Assembly (NCBI GenBank): GCA_038040485.1
Contig: JBBPIE010000004.1
Location: 62,001 to 126,000 of the forward strand
Length of the DNA stretch: 64,000 nucleotides
Reading direction: 5' to 3'
Origin: Onstottus_B arcticum
GTDB taxonomy: Bacteria; Acidobacteriota; Blastocatellia; UBA7656
Shown here: piece after piece, positions 17,057 to 23,777 of the stretch
Layout of the letters: the number at the start of each line of letters is the position of its first letter
How positions within the stretch are numbered: position 1 is the first letter of the stretch
Program-made: the position numbers and the translations under genes
The notes under the pieces: model-generated
Seen by the model: the letters and a program-made list of their open reading frames with translations, nothing else
Databases searched by the model: none
Told to the model about the DNA's origin: nothing

Positions 17057-19384
17057 ATGGATACTGCCGCCTCAATGAACAGGATCGGAGTCGCACAGTC
17101 GCGCCGCCGATGGCCGCGCCTGCTGATGCTGCTGGCAATCGTGTTGATCGCAGGATTTGTCGTACTCGGCCTTTGGCCGGTACCGCAAGACTTCGCCGGC
17201 GACGAAACCACCGCAGGAGTCGCGGCAGGCGGCGAAGGGTTGAAGCGCAGCTTCCCGGCGATCGTCATACGCGCCGACAACGCTCCTGCTGACGCGAACA
17301 GCGCCGAACGAACCGCGTTGGGGCGGCTGCTCTTTTTCGATCCGATACTCTCAGGTGCAAACGACATCTCGTGCGCGACTTGTCATCATCCCGACCTAGG
17401 ATTCACCGACGCGCGCGGGCTCTCGATGGGAAAAGGCGGGCACGGACTTGGACCGGATCGAGCCGGCGGCTCAGTTGTCCGGCGAGGCGCGCCGACGCTG
17501 TGGAATGCGACTTATAACCACCTGCAATTTTGGGATGGCCGCGCGCCGGACCTTGAAGAGCAGGCCAAGGGCCCAATCACCACCGACATCGAGATGAATG
17601 AAAACGCCGAGACGCTCGTGAAAGAGTTGAAGGCGGTTCCCGAGTATGCGAAAGCGTTCGACTCGGCGTTTGGTGGAAACGAAGGCTCGGCCGTAACACT
17701 GGACAACGCCGTCAAAGCGATTGCCGCGTTCGAGCGAAACCTAACGGCCAACAACGCGCCCTTCGATCGCTACGTAGCAGGCGATCACAGCGCGTTGAGC
17801 GCCGCCCAGCTTCGGGGCTTCAATCTGTTTCGCTCGGGCCGGACGCGGTGCTTCGAGTGCCACGGTCTGCCGACGTTCGCGAATCGTGACTTCAAGATCA
17901 TCGGCGTGCCTGAAGTCGATCCGAACACTCCCGACTACGGCCGCTTCGAAGTGACCAAAGGAGAGGGCAACAAGTTCGGCTTCAAGGTCCCGACGCTTCG
18001 TAACGTGGTGCTGAACGCACCTTACATGCACAATGGAAAGTTCAAGACTCTGGAAGAAGTGCTGGATTTCTATGCGGCGGGCGGCGGCCCAGGCGCCGGA
18101 TTCAACGAGCCGAAGGTCGATGACAAGATACACAAGTACACCATCACTCCCGAAGAGAAGCAGGACTTGATCGCGTTTCTCTTTTCGCTGACTGACGAAT
18201 CCAACTTGCCGCAGTTTCCCGAACACGTGCCGTCGGGTCTGGCGGTTGTGCCGCATTTGACCAATCCGGCGCGCGAGCTTGTGGCGAAGCACAACACCGG
18301 GTCGACGAAAGACGTGATCGCGGCCCGCCCACCACAGACGATAACCGTCAAAGCCGGCGAGTCGATTCAAGCGGCGGTCGATCGCGCGCGTCCCGGCGAC
18401 ACGATTGAAGTGATGCCGGGCATCTACACCGAAGAGGTGAAGATCGATATCGATAACATCACGCTACGTGGAATCTCGACCGAGAATCTGGGTCTGCCGC
18501 GGCCGGTGCTCGACGGCGACAAGAAGCTCTCCGACGGCGTGATCGCCACCGGCAGCAACTTTGTCATCGAGAACTTCGACCTCCAGCACTACATTGCGAA
18601 CGGTGTTGTGGCTCAACACGCCCGCAATGTCACGTTCCGCAACTTGAAGATCGACGACACCGGCTTGTACGGCGTGTACCCGGTGAGCTGTACCGGAGTC
18701 ACAATCGAGAAGTGCGTTGCTAGCGGTATCGCCGACGCCGCGCTCTACGTTGGCCAGTCGCGCGACATCGTAGTGCGCGACTCGGAGGCTTACAACAATG
18801 TCACCGGCATCGAGATCGAAAACTCGATCAACGCTGTAGTTGAGAACAACTATGTGCACGACAACACGGGAGGAATCCTTGTCTTCGTGCTTCCAAACAA
18901 CCCTTCGAAAGTCGGGCGCGACTGCGTAGTCCGAAACAACCGGGTGATCAACAACAATCACGCGAACTTCGGCAACCCGAACTCGATCGTGTCTGGTGTG
19001 CCGCCTGGGACGGGTGTGTTCGTGATGGCGGCAAAGAACACCGAAATCACCGGCAACGAGATTCGCGGGAACGATTGCTACGGCGTCGGAGTGTTCAGTC
19101 TCGAAATCGCTTTCCCGAAGGGTACGGCTTTCGACGTTGGCCCGACGCCTGAAAACACCTTCATTCATGGGAACACCTATTCGGACAACGGACGAAACCC
19201 CGCGGGCGCTATGGTGAGGGCGGGATTGAAGGGCGCCGATCTTGCGTGGGACTTGAGCGGTTCGTCCAACAGATGGCAAGAGTCCGGCGCGACTCAAGCG
19301 ACCCCGCTGCTAAGCGCCCGTTGGCCCGGGTTCGTACGCCGCGTACACTGGCGTGCGCTCCAGTTCATGCAGAAGTATCTGTGA
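17057..19384 (+). CDS. MauG/CcpA-type dihaem peroxidase fused to parallel beta-helix domain
   Basis: The ATG at 17057 follows a GGAGG 8 nt upstream. The 775-residue protein has an N-terminal membrane anchor (PRLLMLLAIVLIAGFVVLGLW) and so faces the periplasm. Residues ~75-400 are a bacterial cytochrome c peroxidase/MauG domain with two haem motifs, CATCH at about 106 and CFECH at about 265, plus the FKVPTLRNVVLNAPYMHNGK signature. From about 415 on there is a right-handed beta-helix (IQAAVDRARPGDTIEVMPGI, then repeated ITLRG, VTFRNLKI, VVENNYVHDNTGGI, ITGNEIRGN rungs), as in NosD-like and carbohydrate-active proteins. The fusion suggests a redox enzyme with a polysaccharide- or surface-binding module. 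Confidence 0.88.
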   Translation: MDTAASMNRIGVAQSRRRWPRLLMLLAIVLIAGFVVLGLWPVPQDFAGDETTAGVAAGGEGLKRSFPAIVIRADNAPADANSAERTALGRLLFFDPILSGANDISCATCHHPDLGFTDARGLSMGKGGHGLGPDRAGGSVVRRGAPTLWNATYNHLQFWDGRAPDLEEQAKGPITTDIEMNENAETLVKELKAVPEYAKAFDSAFGGNEGSAVTLDNAVKAIAAFERNLTANNAPFDRYVAGDHSALSAAQLRGFNLFRSGRTRCFECHGLPTFANRDFKIIGVPEVDPNTPDYGRFEVTKGEGNKFGFKVPTLRNVVLNAPYMHNGKFKTLEEVLDFYAAGGGPGAGFNEPKVDDKIHKYTITPEEKQDLIAFLFSLTDESNLPQFPEHVPSGLAVVPHLTNPARELVAKHNTGSTKDVIAARPPQTITVKAGESIQAAVDRARPGDTIEVMPGIYTEEVKIDIDNITLRGISTENLGLPRPVLDGDKKLSDGVIATGSNFVIENFDLQHYIANGVVAQHARNVTFRNLKIDDTGLYGVYPVSCTGVTIEKCVASGIADAALYVGQSRDIVVRDSEAYNNVTGIEIENSINAVVENNYVHDNTGGILVFVLPNNPSKVGRDCVVRNNRVINNNHANFGNPNSIVSGVPPGTGVFVMAAKNTEITGNEIRGNDCYGVGVFSLEIAFPKGTAFDVGPTPENTFIHGNTYSDNGRNPAGAMVRAGLKGADLAWDLSGSSNRWQESGATQATPLLSARWPGFVRRVHWRALQFMQKYL

Positions 19385-19388
19385 AGAA

Positions 19389-19570
19389 GATGCGTGATGC
19401 GTGATGCGTGATCCGTGATGCGTGATGCGTGACTCGTGATGCGTGATTCGTGACGCGTGATCCGTGATGCGTGACTAACACATTGTGATCGCTCAGCACG
19501 GAACGCGGCTTTCGAATCACGAATCACGAATCACGCATCACGAATCCACGAATCACGCATCACCCATCAC
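19389..19570. repeat. Inverted phrase repeat, family B
   Basis: Copies of GTGATGCGTGAT on the left and ATCACGCATCACGAATC on the right flank about 50 nt. The array starts a few bases after the TGA of the peroxidase gene and ends 17 nt before the aquaporin start. Confidence 0.9.
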
Positions 19571-19587
19571 GTCCTTCGAGGTGAAGA

Positions 19588-20466
19588 ATGTCGAGAGCGG
19601 CAACAGCCGAAGTCCAAGAAGCGCCCGACGCAATTCAAAACGTCTACACCGCAAGTCTTGCCGGTCAATGCCTGGCCGAGTTCGTTGGGACGTTCATTGT
19701 GATCCTCGTCGGCGACGGCGCTGTAGCGGCCGCGGTGATGACCAACCAACTCGACGGCTGGGGAGTCGCAGTGATGTGGGGGCTTGCGGTGACCTTCGGC
19801 ATCTACGTCGCGGGGCCGGTCTCGGGCGCGCATTTCAATCCGGCGGTTACGATCGCGATGGCCGTCTTCAGAGGCTTTCCGCGAAGCAGAATCCTGCCGT
19901 TTATTCTCAGTCAGATCGCGGGCGCGTTCACCGGCGCAGCGGCGGTCTACTGGATGTGGCACGGTTACTGGCCCCGAGCGCTGGAAAAGCTCGGCGTTGA
20001 GGTGGGAGCGCCCGGCAGTCAAAAGCTCATGGCGATCTTCTCCTGTTTTTATCCGAGCCCAGGCGGGATTGGGGTCGATGCCGCCGCTATGGCTACGGTC
20101 TCGCTTTCGGGAGCTTTCTTTATAGAAGTGCTGCTGACGATGTTCCTGCTGCTGATGATTTTCGCGCTGACCGAACCAGACAATCCTGGTATGCCACAAG
20201 CCGGACTTGGTCCGGTGTTTATCGGGCTGACGGTGACGGCGATTGTGGGAGTTGGAGGCTCGCTGACTATGGACGCGGTGAACCCGGTCCGCGACTTCGG
20301 GCCTCGGCTGTTTGCATATGTAATTGGTTTCGGGCGAATCGCGTTTCCAGGTCCACGCGGTGACGAATGGTGGCTTTACATCATCGCGCCGATCATCGGC
20401 GGTCTGCTCGGGGCCGCGGTCTACCGGTTTATGGTCAGGAGATATCTACCGCCTCGCGTGGAATAA
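19588..20466 (+). CDS. MIP-family aquaglyceroporin
   Basis: The 292-residue protein has six predicted membrane helices and two half-helix loops of the aquaporin fold. The first loop is SGAHFNPAVT (NPA at 84-86). The second reads MDAVNPVRDFGPR, so the second NPA is NPV at 232-234. Arg235 of the selectivity filter and the following Asp236, the usual sign of a glycerol facilitator, are kept. A GAGGTGAAGA ribosome site precedes the ATG. The loop between helices 3 and 4 is long (GYWPRALEKLGVEVGAPGSQ onward). It probably passes glycerol or small polyols; no glycerol kinase gene lies nearby. Confidence 0.92.
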   Translation: MSRAATAEVQEAPDAIQNVYTASLAGQCLAEFVGTFIVILVGDGAVAAAVMTNQLDGWGVAVMWGLAVTFGIYVAGPVSGAHFNPAVTIAMAVFRGFPRSRILPFILSQIAGAFTGAAAVYWMWHGYWPRALEKLGVEVGAPGSQKLMAIFSCFYPSPGGIGVDAAAMATVSLSGAFFIEVLLTMFLLLMIFALTEPDNPGMPQAGLGPVFIGLTVTAIVGVGGSLTMDAVNPVRDFGPRLFAYVIGFGRIAFPGPRGDEWWLYIIAPIIGGLLGAAVYRFMVRRYLPPRVE

Positions 20467-20551
20467 CTACAATCCTAACGTTTCGTCGAAGACACGCCTG
20501 AGGGTTTGGCCAAAGATCAGTGAGGAGTCGTGTGTCGCTGATGCGCGCAAT

Positions 20552-20962
20552 CTACTTGAACAGCTTATCGAACGCGGAACGCGGGTCCTTGGACTCGGTA
20601 GCTGCTGCGGTGGTCTCTCGCTCGATCGTCTTGCGAGGTTCGAATAGCGTGCATTCGTTGCGCAGATCTTTCTTCGGGATGCGCTCGGTTATCGGCTTGC
20701 GGCACTGGAATCGCGCGCCCGGATCAAAGCTCACACAGTTCTTGCAGGTGTGAAGGTCGCTCTGGCACTTGGGGCACTTGGCATCCACGGCGATGCCTCC
20801 TACGTCCACGTTAACGAATGTCCCGCACAATGAGCAGCGGGTCACTTCGCGGAAGGCGGGCATCTTTGGCGCGCGCACGTCGCTTCGCTGTTGCGGGGGA
20901 CGCGGCTTCGGCGGCTCTTTTTCTTCGTTTTGGTAGCCGCGCTGTTTGTACTTTCTATCCAT
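20552..20962 (-). CDS. Zinc-ribbon protein, unknown function
   Basis: This 136-residue soluble protein starts with a charged disordered segment (MDRKYKQRGYQNEEKEPPKP) and then has Cys pairs arranged as treble or ribbon zinc sites: CSLCGTF, CPKCQSD, CKNCVSFD, then FQCRKP and NECTLFEP. The C-terminus is a helical tail (DPRSAFDKLFK). I know no named function; similar proteins are found in Acidobacteriota. An AGGAG ribosome site precedes the ATG. It is transcribed toward the aquaporin gene. Confidence 0.75.
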   Translation of the reverse strand: MDRKYKQRGYQNEEKEPPKPRPPQQRSDVRAPKMPAFREVTRCSLCGTFVNVDVGGIAVDAKCPKCQSDLHTCKNCVSFDPGARFQCRKPITERIPKKDLRNECTLFEPRKTIERETTAAATESKDPRSAFDKLFK

Positions 20963-21270
20963 AATTCTCCTGTTTTGGCGGCAAATCGCCTACTTCAAAT
21001 GTAGCGCTGGGTTAAGTCTGTGGCTGAAGTAATTAGGCTGCGGCAGTCCGAGACTCGCTTCGGGCGTTGCGGCCGCGTTATTCAGAACCAGGTTATCGGG
21101 ATCCAAGAACGCTAGATGTGACAATCACTTTATACAACACGGGCCAAAAGTAATCAAACAAAATCTAGGGCGGTTTCTGGTTTTTAGTTTCTGGTTTCTG
21201 GTTCAACCGCGAGTTGTCAGGCGCGGTACCGCATCACAAGGAACACAAACCAGACACTAAAAACCACAAA
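20963..21270. other. Intergenic region with family A repeat at one end
   Basis: These 308 bases carry no frame I would call. The first 200 bases are unremarkable; the rest belongs to the family A repeat that runs into the DUF979 stop codon. Confidence 0.6.
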
Positions 21271-21280
21271 CTAGAAACCA
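21171..21280. repeat. Inverted phrase repeat, family A
   Basis: Copies of GGTTTCTGGTTTTTAG on the left pair with AAACCACAAACTAGAAACC on the right. The right arm overlaps the last two codons and TAG stop of the DUF979 gene, which are encoded by GGTTTCTAG. Confidence 0.88.
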
Positions 21281-22269
21281 ATCTTGATCATCGACCACAT
21301 CAGCAACACGTGCAGCGACCAGATTGTCACTGCAAACGGCAATTGAAACTTGATGACCCCATACTGATCGCGCATGTTCAACAGCGCTGCCGGCACGATG
21401 TTAAAGTTAGCCGCCATTGGCGTCATCAGTGTCCCGCTCGAACCTGCGGTAAGCGTGATGATCGCAGCCATAGCCGGGTTCACACCGAACGGCACCAGGA
21501 TCAGCGGCACCAGCACGCCCGAAGCGATCACTGGAAACGCGGCAAACGAGTTTCCCATCACGATCGTGAACAGCGCCATCCCGAAACAGTTTGCAAGCAC
21601 AAGCAGAAACAGATTGTCGGCGGGAACGATCTTGTAGATCCCTTGCGCAACCAACTCGCCGACCTTCGCGGCAGTGAAGATCACGCCCAGCGACGCCAGC
21701 AACTGAGGCAAGATGCTGACCGTGCCCATCGCATCGTTGAGCCTTCGGCCCTCGCTCATCATCACGAGCGGCTTCGCTCGGGTCAGACGCAAGCCAACCA
21801 GCATCGCAGCCAATCCGCCGAAGCCAAGCCCAACCAACGCGCCGTCCGTTGAGTTCAGGCCCCGCGCTCGGAAGTAGAGCGCTACCGCGAAAGTAACCAG
21901 CGGGATCACCAGCACCGGAAGGAATATCTTGTTCTTGAGCCTGTTCGCGTGCTCAACCTGCTCTGCCTTTGTAGCTTCGCTGTGACTTCCGCGCGTCACG
22001 CGCCCGGCGCCGTCCAACCCAACCATCACTAGAACGAGCAATCCAGTAACCCAGTGCGGCAGCAGCCCCCCGTTCTTGTCCGTTCCAAAGATGAAGATGA
22101 CCCCGAGTATCAACCAGAACAGTCCGCTTCCGAACCGGCGGCGATTGCTTCGATCGGCGAGCGTCATCGCTGCGAACACCAGCAACACGATCCCCGTGAG
22201 CGCATACACCGCGCTCAGGCTGAATACTGCGTCTCGAATCGACGACGCCGAAATCAGAGCGCCTGGCAT
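21271..22269 (-). CDS. DUF979 family membrane protein
   Basis: The 332-residue protein has about ten hydrophobic helices (for example LSAVYALTGIVLLVFAAMTL, GSGLFWLILGVIFIFG, LPVLVIPLVTFAVALYF and FAVTIWSLHVLLMWSMI) and the conserved segment TAGSSGTLMTPMAANFNIVP. The start at 22269 has GGGGAG 6 nt upstream and overlaps the DUF969 gene by 16 bp, so the two are translationally coupled. DUF969/DUF979 pairs are a predicted permease; in Firmicutes they often lie beside pyroglutamyl peptidase genes, hinting at 5-oxoproline or amino acid transport. Its last codons and stop lie in a family A repeat. Confidence 0.88.
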   Translation of the reverse strand: MPGALISASSIRDAVFSLSAVYALTGIVLLVFAAMTLADRSNRRRFGSGLFWLILGVIFIFGTDKNGGLLPHWVTGLLVLVMVGLDGAGRVTRGSHSEATKAEQVEHANRLKNKIFLPVLVIPLVTFAVALYFRARGLNSTDGALVGLGFGGLAAMLVGLRLTRAKPLVMMSEGRRLNDAMGTVSILPQLLASLGVIFTAAKVGELVAQGIYKIVPADNLFLLVLANCFGMALFTIVMGNSFAAFPVIASGVLVPLILVPFGVNPAMAAIITLTAGSSGTLMTPMAANFNIVPAALLNMRDQYGVIKFQLPFAVTIWSLHVLLMWSMIKIGF

Positions 22270-23021
22270 TGCGAGCTCCCCGCCTTTCTGCGAATCCACT
22301 TGTCGAGCAGCCAAAACTGAACAGCTCCAAGGATGATCGATATGGCCACGATCGGGACCGCAAACACGACCAGGCTCCAGACGCTGATTGCGTAGCCGAG
22401 GCCGTTCATCACACCCGCGACTAGCAGGATTCCGGCTTGAACGGGATTGAGGTTCTGGCCATAAAAGTTACCGTAGTTCTCTGCCGCGCCGTTCGCGGCT
22501 TTGATCTTCTCCATGACCTCCGTTGGCACTTCGCCCACGCTTGATGAGCCGGTGACAGATTCGGCTGCGCCTGCGGACATCGGGAAGATCAGGGGACGCA
22601 CAAACGCGGGATGGCCGTTGAGCCTCAACCCAAGCAGCCCGATCAACACGCGGAAGAGTTGATAGACCACCTGCAATCGCCCGACTGTCGCGGCCTTGAT
22701 TCGGCGGATGAGCGTGGCCGATTGCTCCTGCAATCCGAAGCGCTCGGCCAGCCCGATCGCCGGGAGTGTCAGGATAAACAGCGTCATCAACCGGTTCTCT
22801 GAAAACGCGCGGCCGAGCATGTTGATGATCCCCTCTTGTTCGGGTTTGGTCAGAAACGGCAGCCCGGCAAAGATGCCTTCGCTTGAAAACAGCGGAAGCC
22901 CCGCCGCGAGTCCAGTCACCAGGGCTGCTGTCACCACGACCAGCGTCGTGCGCAGCTTGAATGCAAGCCCGACTATGACGATTGCGATTCCGCTCAACTT
23001 CAGCCAATCGGTTAGATTCAT
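22254..23021 (-). CDS. DUF969 family membrane protein
   Basis: This 255-residue protein is the upstream half of the DUF969/DUF979 permease. It has helices at LSGIAIVIVGLAFKLRTTLV, VTAALVTGLAAGLPLFS, LMTLFILTLPAIGLAERFGL and SVVVFAVPIVAISIILGAVQ-like segments near the C-terminus, and the conserved GLRLNGHPAFVRPLIFPMSA region. Its stop overlaps the DUF979 start. Substrate is unknown. It stands as a two-gene operon with its own promoter presumably in the short gap before the toxin gene. Confidence 0.87.
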   Translation of the reverse strand: MNLTDWLKLSGIAIVIVGLAFKLRTTLVVVTAALVTGLAAGLPLFSSEGIFAGLPFLTKPEQEGIINMLGRAFSENRLMTLFILTLPAIGLAERFGLQEQSATLIRRIKAATVGRLQVVYQLFRVLIGLLGLRLNGHPAFVRPLIFPMSAGAAESVTGSSSVGEVPTEVMEKIKAANGAAENYGNFYGQNLNPVQAGILLVAGVMNGLGYAISVWSLVVFAVPIVAISIILGAVQFWLLDKWIRRKAGSSQCQAL

Positions 23022-23074
23022 GGTTCTTTTCCGGAAGGTTGGCAGCGCGAATCGTTTCGCGAACTACGGATCAC

Positions 23075-23461
23075 TTACCAGAGCCGAGTGACGGCATAGT
23101 TATCGAAGACTGCATCGGAGCTGACAATCTGCATCTGTTCGGTCATAGCCTGAGCGATGAGCAGCCTGTCGAACGGGTCGCGATGATGAGACGGAAGGTT
23201 TGTTATCGCCGACACGTGAGCGGTTGTGATGCCTAATAAATCTATTCCGTTGTTGGCGAGTTGTTCCGGGAATATCTTATCAAAGGGCTTCGATAGAGTT
23301 AGCTTTCCGACGCTAACCTTGATGGCGATTTCCCATAGACTGGCGATGCTGAAAAACTTCTCGTTGGATTCGCTTTCAATCAAGGCTCTCGCTTTCTTGC
23401 TCAACGACTGATTGCCAATGAAGAACCACAGGAAGGCGTGCGTATCGAGCAAGAGCTTCAT
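23075..23461 (-). CDS. VapC-family PIN-domain toxin
   Basis: The 128-residue protein has the PIN fold: LLLDTHAFLWFF with the first Asp, FSIASLWEIAIKVSVGKLTL with the conserved Glu, and HRDPFDRLLIAQAMTEQMQI with the later acidic residues, ending in SSDAVFDNY. Such proteins are Mg-dependent ribonucleases that cut tRNA or rRNA. The start codon overlaps the stop of the antitoxin gene by one base (TAATG), so the pair is an operon. Acidic catalytic residues appear intact, so the toxin is probably functional. Confidence 0.93.
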   Translation of the reverse strand: MKLLLDTHAFLWFFIGNQSLSKKARALIESESNEKFFSIASLWEIAIKVSVGKLTLSKPFDKIFPEQLANNGIDLLGITTAHVSAITNLPSHHRDPFDRLLIAQAMTEQMQIVSSDAVFDNYAVTRLW

Positions 23462-23685
23462 TATCTGTATTCTTCAAAGTCTTCTAACGGCGCGTCAAAA
23501 TCATCAGACAAGGTGATCAGCCCTTTGCCGCTGCCAAACTGCGGGCGAGGCTTGGTTCTCTGAATTGGCACGAGTTTGACGCGGTGTTGATCGTCTTTGG
23601 TTATGACAATCTCCTCACCCTTAACAGCCGCATCAATCAAGTCAGTCAAGTGATCCTTCGCTTCCTGAATGGTTACTTGGTGCAT
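23461..23685 (-). CDS. Phd/YefM-type antitoxin
   Basis: The 74-residue protein shows the Phd/YefM pattern: HQVTIQEAKDHLTDLIDAAV followed by KGEEIVITKDDQHRVKLVPI, then an acidic flexible tail (DDFDAPLEDFEEYR) that would wrap the toxin. The ATG at 23685 was chosen over a TTG three codons upstream. It lies immediately before the PIN toxin gene and should repress the shared promoter. Confidence 0.92.
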   Translation of the reverse strand: MHQVTIQEAKDHLTDLIDAAVKGEEIVITKDDQHRVKLVPIQRTKPRPQFGSGKGLITLSDDFDAPLEDFEEYR

Positions 23686-23777
23686 ATCAGTCAAAGCCTT
23701 TCGCGCCTCAGAATATCACGTCGAGCTTGGATTGTTTAGTGTTGCGAGGCGGCAATGATTTCGCATGCTCTCGAACT

